Shown: piece after piece, positions 33,363 to 45,092 of the stretch
How the letters are laid out: each line of letters begins with the position of its first letter
How positions within the stretch are numbered: position 1 is the stretch's first letter
DNA from: Gerris lacustris
Taxonomy: Eukaryota > Arthropoda > Insecta > Hemiptera > Gerridae
DNA length: 64,000 nucleotides
Assembly: GCA_951217055.1 (NCBI GenBank)
Contig: OX578283.1
Coordinates: forward strand, 4,032,203 to 4,096,202
Direction: 5' to 3'
Notes under the pieces: generated by a model
The model's database searches: none
What the model saw: only the letters and a program-made list of their open reading frames with translations
What the model was told of the DNA's origin: nothing
Made by a program: the position numbers and the translations under genes

Positions 33363-35341
33363 AAAGTTAATGCAAATGGAAAAATACTTTGTTAATTGTT
33401 GATAACCTGCCGCACGTTTCTTGGTAACCTATAACCAAGAGGAAGGTAATGTGTCCCACAAATCTCCAATTTCTTTATATCTTCGTGGGGTCACTTTTTT
33501 TCCTCAACGCTCCATCCTCTATATTTATTATCCTTGGTTCAATATACCTTTAAACCTTCTACTATTGGTTACATAAATGGATGAATACTAATTTCAACCC
33601 TCTGGGCAAATTTATTATTGAATAGAAAAAATGTGACCCCAGTGGGAATGGAAACAGGTTCAAACATCTTCTGTTTTAATAATTCCTCTGTAAAAAGTCA
33701 TCAAATAATAAGATGTCTCACTAATTAAACCAGACTTTAATTAAAATTTTCTCCATCTACGTTTTAATGCTTCCTTACATTTTTAATTATACATTTATTC
33801 ATTGTTCATTCGCAGGAAATGTATTTGATTACAAGACTATCTAAAATCTATTACATATTATATTACCTTTAATTTGTAAACACTGTTTAATTAATCAGGG
33901 AAAGAAAGAGGGTTTAATCAGATGGAGATGGGTGCAGTAGATGGAATTAGCATTGGGTGCCGGGTTAATTGGTTGCGTGAATTTGAATTCATCAATATGC
34001 AAATCAGCTTCTAGCTATCTACACCTGCTTAACATTCCAATATTCACCCTGGTGAATATTTCAACACCAATAGAACACCGTCTCCTTTTTGAACTATCAA
34101 CAGCGTAAAAAGAGTAAAACGGATCTTATTAATTAATTCATAAGTGAGTTCGATGTTGTTATGGATAAATTATATCAATCTTCATACTTTATGTAATATT
34201 AAGTCAGTAGAAAATACTAAGCTCTTACGATTTCCGAGACTTAGTAATAATTGATAAGATAAGAAAGCGGACATGACTTCTAAGTATGTTTATTAGGGTT
34301 TCGAAGGCACCCATCTCGAAACCCTTATGCCGAGGGTAATGAGTCTGTCCGTCCATCGGTCACTCTTTGGCCCATATCTCCCGAACCGTTTAAGCTAAAA
34401 GGTTGAAATTTGAAATACTAGAGTAACTTTTTGACCAACACATAGGAAAAATACAGAGAAGATAAAAATGCAATATGCGCATGCGCAATTCACAAAAATG
34501 TGGTAAACTCAATTTTTTTTTTTTTTTTTTTTTTTTAAATTTCGAGTGGGGTATTAAATAAAAGCTCCTGACGAGTTGGTTACAACTATATAATATTATG
34601 CTTGTTTAAATTTTGCATTCCTTATGGGATTTATGAGTTAATACATACCCCAAAAAAATTCTCCCCCCCCCCCAACCATCCTATAACGGCTAGTCCTGAA
34701 ATTTTGAAATAATTCATGGAAATACCTTATATTAGTAGGGCGATGAAAATTTCTCGAAAAAATATAATTTACCTTGTCGTTATCGATAAATAATTATTGT
34801 GACCCCCCGAGGGATCAAACCGGATACCCTTTAATTATTTGTTTGATTTTTGGGGCCTTTCACCTACATTTTGTTTCTATTTGAAATTTTCATATAGAGC
34901 AGGATGGGGGATAATAAACAAATTTTATAAAAAAAAAAGTTATAATTTTGGATTAGTTTAGACTAAAGTAAGTTATTTCTTCCCTGAACTCAAAAAGTAG
35001 GGAGAAAAAGTAAAAGTAGGGCGAATAAGTAAATTAGGGCGAAAAAGTAAGGATTGCAAACTTTATTTTATAAATAGTAGAAAATGAATGACTAATTGAA
35101 ATCAGGTTGGTGACACTGCTTTTTCGACATTCTTTATCATTGTTTATAACCTGCATCTAAATAACCTTCTATTTGAGTTTAATTCCAATTATTATTTGTT
35201 TTTAATATGGAATCTCTTATATCTGCTATTAAAAGTGCTAACAATTATTGTTATTTATTAAAATAATAAAAAAAATAAAACTGTGCAATGGATGAAAGTG
35301 TGTATTTTCTCCCTACTGGAGATAATAGTATATTATGTTGC

Positions 35342-36562
35342 TAGGCTGTGAAGTGAGTTTAGTAAAGAAAAAACACTTCACAGTCGCGTAGCATATGCTA
35401 TTTTTTCCGAGGTAGCAGACAATGAAAAAACATTAAATATTAATCACTAATCAATATATAATTGAAGCGAGCGTGGCGAGCTTCCTACATTCAACGAAAT
35501 ATGCTCCGTGTCTGTCTGTCTGTCTGTCAGTAACGTTCACGCGTGTGACGATAACTTGAGTAAAAGTTGACCGATTTAGTTGAAATTTGGTATACATGAT
35601 CCTCTTACTAATACTCAGGCTAAGTTCGTTGGACAGCGTGATCCGTCCAAGAGTTCGCGCGCAACGCTCGCGTAAACGATAGGTTCAAAAATTAAATTGG
35701 AATTTCAGGACGGGAAAAGATTCTATCATCATCTATTCGATGAGACGAACATTTTTTTCAAATAACATTCTTTAATAAAACCAACAGCGACACCGCTATG
35801 AATTAATAATGATCGCTAAAACTATTAAAGCGGGCCTAAACGTTTAAAATAGAGAAAACAACCTTTTTACCGATATCTTACGTTCTAACGTAACGATTTT
35901 AATAAAACTTCATAGACACCATCTGATGCACAATTGAAACAGGCATGCAAAATTTCAATTTGATACATGCAGTAGTTTGTTTGTAGCAAAGAGATACAAA
36001 TTATAAATATTGAAATAGAGATTGTGGTTAGTGAAATAGTAAGAATGCGGGGTGGTTCCCTTACTACTAGCCGCTGCACTACTACCAGACCCATTATCTA
36101 TCAACTCATCATGATTCACAATTATCTTTTTTTTTCAATATTCAATACATATTTATTACTATACGCTCGCTTCAATGATAGAGCCACGCGATGCCTAGTA
36201 ATAACAAATATCACATAACAAATACATACATTACAAATATTACATGTACAAATGGTACATACTTAATTAAGACTTAAAAAAAGAAACCTTAAAAAGAGGT
36301 TACACTATAAGAAAAGATAAATAAAACGCATTGACATCTAGCGGATTTTAATCGTACTAGAAGCATTTCTACAAAGACTGCAGCGGTACTAACGGAAGTG
36401 TTGACAACTACCCGCCGGAAAATAAAAATCTTTTAGTTCCTAGGACGTAAAAGATTTTTTCTTTACAGCTAGGAGTAATGAAATGATTTTTTAAGTCCAC
36501 GTAATGAAAAAATGGATTTTAGCTATGTTTTTTAGGCTCTAAAGTTACTATTTCACAGCCTA
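35342..36562. mobile_element. nested element with TAGGCTGTGAA ends, carrying a Helitron-like insertion
   Basis: Second copy of 7452-7988, lacking its 13-bp hairpin segment and containing the insertion at 35462-36198. Confidence 0.5.
35462..36198 (+). mobile_element. Helitron-like element, type A, complete
   Basis: Compared with 7611-7630, 737 bp are inserted exactly between A and T, with no target duplication. The 3' end is CTAG followed by T, and a 12-13 bp subterminal inverted repeat (TTGAAGCGAGCG at the 5' end, CGCTCGCTTCAA near the 3' end) is present. A/T insertion and a CTRR end are Helitron traits; the canonical 5' TC is absent. The core includes TCTGTCTGTCTGTCTGTCAG (35511-35530) and TTACGTTCTAACGTAACG. 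Frames at 35885-36094 and 36024-36218 are not coding. Confidence 0.6.
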
Positions 36563-36579
36563 CCACGGAAAAAATATTG

Positions 36580-36742
36580 TATGTACCTCGGGAGTATAGT
36601 GCTATTATTCCCCTCGCCATAATTATCTAGCGTTATTCCCTCGGCTTCACCTCGGGATTAAGGGACCATGGTTCCTTCGGCTTCGCCTCAAGAACCAAAT
36701 TTTTCGCTCAGGATATAATGGCTTACTTTACTCCCTGAATAA
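36580..36742 (-). mobile_element. family C foldback module
   Basis: Second copy of 8005-8172 with the same inverted ends and hairpins. Confidence 0.65.
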
Positions 36743-38449
36743 TGGTTTTGTGCATAAATAACTATTATTATATTATATAATAACGTATATGCTCAATAAT
36801 CTACGAATTAAAATGTACTTGGATGCAACTACTTCCGTGTGATTTTATTTTATGAAGTAACTTATTTTTAAAATTAAAGATTAAAGTCCAAAACGTTGTT
36901 TTCTCCTTTTTCAATGTTATATTATGTTTATCAATAATACAATCTTGTCGGTTGTTTGAAGAAAATTGTATAAAAGATAAAAGAAAAATAAAAACCTGCT
37001 TAAGGGGTACCTCGGAACTTTTCCTCACTTCAGAGGCCACTTAAGTAGCCTCTAGCAAGTGCTTCCTCCTGCTACGGGGAATCAGCATTGGGCGTGGTCA
37101 GTACTAGGACGGATGACCATTTTGAACTAACTGATTTATTTATTATCATTTTATTTTTTATATATACATTATTGTTATTTGTTTTATTTCATTCATTTAA
37201 TTGTTTGAATTTTGGCGGTATTTCGATAGATGTAAACAAACTTTTATGTTTAATGAAAGTATCGCACTAATTAATAATTATGTTTGCTTATAACATTAAA
37301 ACTAATTAATGGAATTTCATCGGATTTTTTATTATTTGTTCCTTATTTTTTACCGGTTCCAACGTTATGCTGTATGTCAAAAACGTATTTATACTTATGG
37401 TATCAAGCGTCAAAGTTTTAAAATTAAAAAATAGATAACTTCTAAATGGCGGCCAATATCAAAATTAAATTTGTTTGACATACAGAGAGGTACATTCGTG
37501 CCAAATTTAAACTCGATCGGTCTACTTTTTACGAATTTTTAACAATTTTGTGACTCAGCAAACTGGGTTCAAGATGGCGGAAAAAGTTGATTTTTCCGGG
37601 CGGCACAACTAGATGTAAGGACTATTTTTTTTGCTAATTTTCAACTCTCTTGGTTAAATACCCTGGGCGCTACGATGATAACACACATACCATTTCCTAC
37701 TATAGGTGAGGAAAACTAAAAAAAATCATGACACAAAAGTAATTAGTAAATTAAAGGGGACAACCCAATACATATGGATAATTTAACCCGATTTGTAAGG
37801 GGTGAAGTACAAACGATATAAACATTTTAGGGAAGAGTAAATACTTGCGGCTAAAACGGGCTTTAGGGGATACACAAGAGAAGTATACAGCTGTCCCATG
37901 CAAGTAGTATTTCATTTGTCAAATAAACCTCCTGTTGGCCCAAATATTTCCCCCTCATATCTAACTTTCCTTTATAAATTTTATAACAAAGTTAGCTGGA
38001 TTCGCTACGGAGCGTATTATTTTTATTTTTATAAATTTGGTATTATGTTTATCAACCATCGTCAAGATTTTTCTTTTTTTTGTCACCGTTTACTAACCAC
38101 CCCCCCCCCCCCCCCCACATTATTTCTATAATGTCCTCCCATTGGTTAAAATAATTTGAACAAATATCTGTTTAGAAATTTATTTCGAATACTCTTATCA
38201 TACCCTCTTTGGGACAAAGTCGTCCATGAAATGAATATCTTCTAATCTACTCGGTAGTCCCCACTGCAGTGGTCATGGCCTACTATTTACTTTTCTCATC
38301 ACTCCGTCCATCACCATTAGGAATATAATTGGCGACAATAAGCATCCATGTCTGACCCCAGTTGTGATTTCAAAAGATTCTGATTATTTTTCATTATGTA
38401 TTACCTTGTATCCATATACCCATAAATTATTTTAAAAAAATCTATAATG

Positions 38450-38876
38450 TAATAATTTACATGAATAGAAGTATCAATTTAGCAATATTTAAAAAGTGCT
38501 GAGGGTTGAAATTAATCTAGGGCTATCTGCGGGCTACTTTTAGCAAACCATCCAAATTTCATACAAATCAGATGAATACTTTTAATGATATAGGTGTAAA
38601 TAAATGTATGTGGGCTTATGGTCTACATCAAAAATTTCATTCAAATTGGACGAGTAGTTTTTAAGATATGTTGGTTCGTAAAAATTGAGTGACAGACAGA
38701 CACGGAACCAAAAATGTTCCTTGACGTCTGTAACGGATTTCTGGTGATGTATTTTTTGAAATCGGAGACAAAAAATAATTCTCTCTTTCTCTAATAATAG
38801 GTTTTAAAAGTATAAAATCATTAAAGTATACGAAACAGGATACGAGGAAGCTATGTGCCACACTAGTTTAATTGTC
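38450..38876 (-). repeat. family E repeat copy
   Basis: Second copy of 10920-11365, with an internal deletion of about 60 bp relative to it. Confidence 0.5.
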
Positions 38877-38965
38877 AGATCATTTTATCTATCGGTAATG
38901 TATCCATTCCACATTTAATAACATTGTTATTTTTTAATTTATAAACTTAATATAAAGATGGGGAG

Positions 38966-39477
38966 AATTATACTAGCGTGGCACTGCTACAACAAATATA
39001 GACATCTATTCAGATCCAATGTAGATATGAAACTAAAACGTAAACTGTGGAACACATGTGTCTTCCCAATAATGATATACAGTTGCAAGCATGGGTCCTC
39101 TCTAAGAAAAATATACAAAAAATCAGAGTGGCACAACGCAGCATGGAGAGGATTATGCTGAAAATATATTGTAGAAAGGATAGAAAATCAAATGGATTGG
39201 ATAAGGGAGGAAACAGGATTAAAAGACAGCTGCAAGTGTTATAGAAAGAAAATGGAACTGGGCCGGCCACATCGCCAGAACTCAAGATGAGAGATGGACT
39301 CAACACATGATTCAATGGTACCCGTATGATTTAAAAAGAGAAAGAGGAAGACCAGGAATGACATGGGACAACGAAATGAATCTGTGCTGTGGAGAAGAAA
39401 CATGGACAAGAGTAGCAAGGCAACGGGTTGAGTGGAGGAGAATGAACCATGTCTATATCAAAGAATGGCTCGAGTAA
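38966..39477 (+). pseudogene. RTE-like LINE ORF2, C-terminal end, two frameshifts
   Basis: Three successive frames read as one protein tail: LWNTCVFPIMIYSC, then VAQRSMERIMLKI, then WNWAGHIARTQDERWT and KRERGRPGMTW, finishing RVARQRVEWRRM and a stop at 39475-39477. The order (AQR-MER-ML, W-W-AGHIAR, GRP-W, RVA-R-W) is the standard C-terminal region of RTE/BovB-type reverse transcriptases. Frame changes fall near 39090 and 39200-39250. The RT and endonuclease domains are missing through 5' truncation. It is not functional. Confidence 0.75.
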
Positions 39478-39668
39478 GAGAATTCATCTCAATCTAAATT
39501 CAAATTAAAATAAATAAAACTGAAAATAAATTCAACAGTAACTAAACTTTAACTTCAACCCCTTAGGGGCGCCTCGGCATATGCCGAATTGACATAGTAA
39601 ACATCACTATTAAGAAAATAACAATCACAAGAGAAACTTGGCAATAAAAGGCTTTCATTCATTCATTC
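38966..39668 (+). mobile_element. 5'-truncated RTE-like LINE insertion
   Basis: A 14-bp target duplication, ATAAAGATGGGGAG, flanks it (38952-38965, 39669-39682). It contains the end of ORF2 and a 3' tail of CATT repeats (TTCATTCATTCATTCAT), typical of RTE-clade LINEs. It is absent at the equivalent site in block A1. The apparent ATG at 38958 belongs to the target duplication, not to the element. Confidence 0.8.
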
Positions 39669-40502
39669 ATAAAGATGGGGAGGGGTGCATAGCCCCCCGT
39701 GCAGTGAATTTGCTACTCAGCGAAAATATACCTTATAGACACCCTAGCACTAAAATAATAGGATTTTAAATTTTCTAACATATTATAAATTGTAGACTTT
39801 TTGTAGATATATTTGAATAATTTATTTACACAGTGTTGTTGTTTCTTGGTGTCAAGATAACTAATAATATGTTTTATTATGTTTCAGGTAAGTGAGATTC
39901 TGTCAACTTAAAATTTGATCTCAACTTGTAAGTATGTTTTAATTTTGATTAGTCATCAATAATAAATTAGATATTATTCAATTTAAATTTAGTCTTAGTG
40001 TGTAAAGGAGAAGGTTTTGTTGCACTTTGTCTTGCGGGTTTTGTCGTGTTTATCGAGGATAATAAAGAAAACATGTGCAAGCTACGTTTCTTGTAACAAA
40101 TCCTTTAATAAGAAAATGGTTTACCAAGAAGTGAGATTCAGTCTATTTCTAATATGATTTCAACTTCTAAGTACAGGTTGGCCGACAGGTTTTTAAACAA
40201 GCACTGCTCGGTTATTTTTCAATTCCTTGCCATTTTATTTTATTTCTCTTGCAAACATTGTCAAGGGTCGGAGCCGTACAAAGGGGATTAGGTGCTTTCT
40301 CCTTCATTAAGTTGCAACTTGTTTGAAGGCTGGGGATCTATTTGAGTTTAGTATTAAGAACATTGAATAGTTCCATGGCGTCCAATAATTAAGTGGCGTC
40401 AAAACTCTCGCTGCATCGATACCACAATTTCACCACTTTGAACCAATGCGTCATATGGAAACGCACTAGTTTCCACGCCCCATTCATCCGGGGTAACACT
40501 AA

Positions 40503-40568
40503 AGGTGGAAACACACTACCATCACGTGACGTGATGTCACGTCACGTGATGGTAGTGTGTTTCCGCCT
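40503..40568. mobile_element. 66-bp palindromic micro-MITE
   Basis: Two 33-bp arms with no spacer: AGGTGGAAACACACTACC then ATCACGTGACGTGAT, and the inverse, with one mismatch (T/C at the fifth base). A TAA duplication flanks it (40500-40502, 40569-40571). The empty site is at 12218-12220. The three-base TAA target suggests PIF/Harbinger mobilisation. Confidence 0.75.
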
Positions 40569-40701
40569 TAAATGGCTCATTCTGACGTTTAGTTAAGACT
40601 CTCGTTTGACTTTATTGGAGCGTCTATGGAGGTCATATTGAAAATTAATTTAACACTCTCTACGAATATTCAAACTCTTAATCAATTAAAGCAGCTTTCA
40701 G

Positions 40702-40820
40702 CCATCATCATAATGTCATCATCATAACACCAGCATCATAACGCCATTATCATAACGCCATCATATAGCGCCATCATCATAACGCAATCATATAACGCCA
40801 TCATCATAACGGCATCGTCA
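40702..40820. repeat. CATCATCATAACG tandem array
   Basis: Counterpart of 12355-12472 with different unit order. Confidence 0.8.
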
Positions 40821-40889
40821 ATGCTGAAAAGCGGATGGAATTGAGTTAAATAAGTAACAGGAAATAAGAGAAATGTGTGTCTAGGTTAG

Positions 40890-41255
40890 TTATTCAAATA
40901 TTAATCCAAATCAAAGAGGTTACCTATCAAGTGACAAACTAACACCAACTTGATTTTCGGTTTACTAATCCAAATCACAGTGTCCACTTTCCACCATAAT
41001 TGGTGGAACACAGCCGCTCTTCACCGTTTTTTTTTTTTTTTCAAATGCCTATTGCCAAGATATGTCCCACAGATGGACTTAGCCGACCACAAATTCTTAA
41101 AAGGCACTAACAAGCACAACTAACAACAACAACAACTAACTAAAATCAACAAATCAACAACTTGTACAAGCAATTAACTTGTACAGAAAATTCTAGCTTG
41201 ATGTTAGTCAACTACTACTACCTGAGTTTTTGCACTCTATCTCCTGAACTATATA
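40890..41255. mobile_element. foldback element fragment
   Basis: Diverged copy of one arm of 12540-12972, ending in TCTAGCTTGATGTTAGTC and TATCTCCTGAAC. Confidence 0.5.
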
Positions 41256-42121
41256 GCATTTATATTGTTTAGTTTTACGAAACATTCATTTGTTTAGTTC
41301 ATGATCGTTATCCTTTCTCGAATATTTTAGCAAAAGTTTTAGCAATGAGAACGTATTAATCTAATACACATATCTATCCTAACGCATAACAAAGGTCCCC
41401 ACCTTTGTTATGAGGGGGAGGGGTATAATAATTTTTCCACCTTTGTTAAGAGGGGGAGGGGTATAATAATTTGGTGGATAACAAGGGACTACTGCTATAT
41501 TAATTACAGTTAGAGTTTATACTTGAATTGGTGTTGTTTATATATATTTGAGTGAAGAGTTGAAGTTAAGTAGAGATTAATCATTGATAAATTAAAAGGG
41601 TTTATTATTGGATACAGAGGGCTTGGTTCAGTTTCACGCTACACTGCGTCCATCTCGTTGTACTTAAATACACCACAAAGCAATATCCTCTTCACTTCCA
41701 GACACTAGCGCCACTACATTCACTTCTAGACACTAGCGCCACTCTATAAATACACCACTTTGTCCAACGTATTATCTTATATTAACTTCAAACTCGCCCA
41801 CTTTATTATATTACATAATACTAGCCGTCACCCCCCTCTCCTCGCGGAACTCGTGCTAAGGATAAGTGGCTATCATTATTATGTAGGCTAAGCAATTATA
41901 TTGAATGCCTAAATGGTTTAGTTTCCAAAACCATCATAAAAAAGAAGCGTAACTAAATTACTCATCGTTCATCCCATTGTAAAAAGAAACAAAACCCAGA
42001 ATTGCAGTTTGGAGGCTATTAATATGAAAAAACGTCTCTATTTTATATTAGACACGGTTAATATTAATTTTTTAATCACACAATTAGCGCATAAAAATAT
42101 GAAATACCTAAAAGTTATTTA
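41256..42121. other. no gene seen; short tandem duplication
   Basis: At 41393-41475 a CACCTTTGTTATGAGGGGGA unit with TATAATAATTT is duplicated. A second short duplication, CACTTCCAGACACTAGCGCC, is at about 41693-41740. Confidence 0.5.
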
Positions 42122-43070
42122 TGGACCTAGGGAGTAAAGTAAGCCATTATACCCTGAGCAAATAAGTTGGTTCTTGAGGCGAAGCCGAAGGAACCATGGT
42201 CCCTAAATCCCGAGGCGAAGACGAGGGAATTAGTAGTAGTAATCTAGTACTTCCTACTAGAACGAATAGGACGAACCATTTGTTCGAACCTAGCAATTAG
42301 GCCATCTTTAACTATCCCCGTGGTGGAGAGTTCTAGCTACTTCGAACATCACATTTGTACATTGTACCGCCGAAGCGAGTATGGTGTGGTCATTAGTAAG
42401 CTATAATATGCGTGCGCCAAACCGTGGGGAAAGAGTGCCCCATGGGGGGGGGGGGGAGGGGGGTGATGCAATTCAGAGTATCATGGCACGGGATCGGACC
42501 CACGACCTCGAGTCGCTTCGACATATTGATAGCTGGGTGAGCGCCTCGAGCCCCTCGGACACACTGGCTCCCATCGAGGGAATTAGACTGAATAACGCTA
42601 CTTAGCTCCCGAGGCGCAGCCAAGGGAGATAACAATCCCGAGGTCCATACAATATTTTATCTCCAGTAGGGCTAAAATACACACTTTCATCCATTGCACA
42701 GTTTTTATTTATTATTTTAATAAATAACAGTAATTGTTGGCACTTTTAATAGCAGATTTAAGAGATTCAATATTATAAACAAATAAGAATTGCAATTAAA
42801 CTCAAATAGAAGTTTATTTAGATGCAGGTTATAAGCACAAATTACTAATAAGGTCGAAAAAGCCGTGTCACCAACCTGATTTCAACATCTTCATTACATT
42901 AGCCATTCATTTCTACTATTTATAAAATAATTAAGTTGGCAATCCTTCTTTTTCTCCCTGGTTTTACTTTTTCTCCCTACTATTTGAGTTACTTAATGTT
43001 AAGAAAAGACTTACTTTAGTTCCCCTAAACTAATCCAAAATCATAACTTTTTCTCCCTACTGGAGATGAA
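42122..43070 (+). mobile_element. family C copy interrupted by a SINE
   Basis: Module halves 42122-42232 and 42586-42660 rejoin after removing the SINE and one duplication. The body follows to about 43070. Confidence 0.65.
42233..42574 (-). mobile_element. tRNA-derived SINE, inverted
   Basis: On the minus strand it starts GATGGGAGCCAGTGTGTCC, has the B box GGGTCCGATCCCG, and ends GGTTCGTCCTATTCG then TACTACTAC. An 11-bp duplication, CGAGGGAATTA, flanks it (42222-42232, 42575-42585). Frames of 74 and 80 codons on the two strands are artefacts. Confidence 0.75.
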
Positions 43071-43137
43071 TATTATTTATTAATCTACGGCTCAAGAGCA
43101 TTCGTACAATATGAGTAAAAAAAAAAAAAAATACTTG

Positions 43138-43910
43138 TGATCGATAGGAACGAAGTTCCTTAAGCTTTTCATTAAATATAAATTATATAATCACACTTCT
43201 AAGTATACGATGCTATCTATATACCTATACATGGCGGAGTTAGAAAAGACACAAAATTAAAAATACTAAATATTTTTACATAGTGGAGTTAAGGCAAAAT
43301 TAAAAGGTCATTTTTTACTGGTCTTATATTACTTTGCTTTGTAAGTTTCATCGCACATTTCCGTTTCCCCAATTTTGAACCACATACCGTCATTCAATCT
43401 TCCCCAAATTTTGCACATAGATACAACTAAGGTGAAGAATACAGAAACAAAAAAAAATAAAAACAAAAACAAAATGGCGTCAAATTTATTTGCTTTTCAA
43501 GTTTCATCGCACACCTATTACCCCAATTTTAAACCACTTACTATCATTAAATCTTCCCCAAATTTTGCACATAGATACAACTAAGGTGAAGAATACAGAA
43601 ACAAAAAAAAATAAAAAATAAAACAAAATGGCGTCAAATTTATTTGCTTTTCAAGTTTCATCGCACACCTATTACCCCAATTTTAAACCACTTACTATCA
43701 TTAAATCTTCCCCAAATTTTGCACATAGATACAACTAAGGTGAAGAATACAGAAACAAAAAAAAATAAAAAAAATAAAAAAATGGCGTCAAATTTATTTG
43801 CTTTTCAAGTTTCATCGCACACCTATTACCCCAATTTTAAACCACTTACTATCATTAAATCTTCCCCAAATTTTGCACATAGATACAACAAAGGTGAAGA
43901 ATACAGAAAC

Positions 43911-43947
<37 letters not shown>

Positions 43948-44223
43948 GTCAAATTTATTTGCTTTTCAAGTTTTATCGCACACCTATTACCCCAATTTTG
44001 AACCTCTTACCATCATTAAATCTACCCCAAATTTTGCACATAGATACAACTAAGGAGAAGAAGACAGAAACCAAAAAAAAAAAAAAAAAAAAAATGGCGT
44101 CAAATTTATTTGCTTTTCAAGTTTTATCGCACAGCTATTACCCCAATTTTGAACCTCTTACCATCATTAAATCTACCCCAAATTTTGCACATAGATACAA
44201 CTAAGGAGAAGAAGACAGAAACC

Positions 44224-44254
<31 letters not shown>

Positions 44255-44640
44255 GTCAAATTTATTTGCTTTTCAAGTTTTATCGCACACCTATTACCCC
44301 AATTTTGAACCACTTACCATCATTAAAAAAAAGAAAAAAAAGTTGAAAATAAGACCAGTTTTGAAAAATGCCATTTTTATATTAATTATTTATCATTGAA
44401 GCGACTGTCTTACAATAAATTCTATTGAATATTGAGCAATAAATAGTTATCATGATGAGTTGATAGTTAAAGAGGATGATTGTAGTATAAAGTATGAGGG
44501 AACAGGAGTGTTCCCTTACTCTCGCTCCCCTGCCTCACTTAATTTAAAATATTATAAAATATATCACTTAACTACACAACAACTTCTGCTTGTATCAGGT
44601 TAAAAATTTTCGTATTTTTGTCAAAGAATATTTTGATAAA
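43138..44640 (-). mobile_element. helentron-like element with internal 154-bp array
   Basis: Minus-strand 3' subterminal repeat (GGAACGAAGTTCCTTAAG on the plus strand, 43148-43165), then the module shared with 9990-10200, then a tandem array, then the module shared with 10200-10420 (44390-44640). The terminal hairpin is missing, so the 3' tip is lost. Non-coding. Confidence 0.5.
43345..44325. repeat. tandem array, unit about 154 bp, 6-7 copies
   Basis: Units begin ATGGCGTCAAATTTATTTGC at 43474, 43628, 43782, 43943, 44093 and 44250. Length differences come from an A-tract that grows from about 10 to about 29 bases. Frames of up to 186 codons through it reflect the repeat. Confidence 0.95.
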
Positions 44641-45088
44641 ATTATTTACCAAAACAGTGTTGTTTTTTTAAAAGTTTTAGTGATAAATGTTTTATCGACA
44701 GTTAAACATTTTTGTGTAGGTTAATTTATTAGTTGTATAAACAAAGTGTCTATGCGAAGAAATCTCTCTCTCGGATAATAAATACTTAGGCCAGGTTATT
44801 TTACAGCGGAAAAGGAAGGAAAATATATGACTCGGTGCTCAGCTTTCCTCACTGATAGCTTTCCCTATTTCCCCGGCTCAGCCCCAATTTCCTTTTGTCA
44901 TTTATTCCCAAAAAAAGCCTTGTTGTCGACTTGTTTAACAAGGCAGAGCAAAATAACAAATCTCTAGTTTTACCGTCTACTTACAAATAACATCAGGGAG
45001 GGAAAATTCCACCGTTTCCATTTAATTATCGATTTTGTCCAGATAAAAGTATATTGGTATATTTGTTATAGATAAACAATAACAACTT
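44641..45088. other. no gene seen
   Basis: AT-rich, nothing recognised. Confidence 0.5.
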
Positions 45089-45092
45089 TTAA

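Larger units (their letters stand above)
31403..41112 (+). repeat. long duplicated block, copy B1
   Basis: Collinear with 2952-12972. Includes family-C modules at 33255-33362 and 36580-36740, a tandem array at 31540-31650, the hairpin-ended element at about 34296-34850 and an RTE insertion. No host gene seen. Similarity fades at AATTCTTAAAAGGCACTAAC. Confidence 0.9.

Noticed and set aside
39010..39315. Minus-strand frame of 101 codons
   Set aside because: Shadow of the RTE ORF2 remnant on the plus strand.
42381..42635. Frames of 74 and 80 codons
   Set aside because: Both lie in the tRNA-derived SINE and its G-tract.
43644..44346. Frames of up to 186 codons starting MLFKFHRTPI-like sequence
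   Set aside because: They follow a 154-bp tandem array with variable A-tracts; no protein features.
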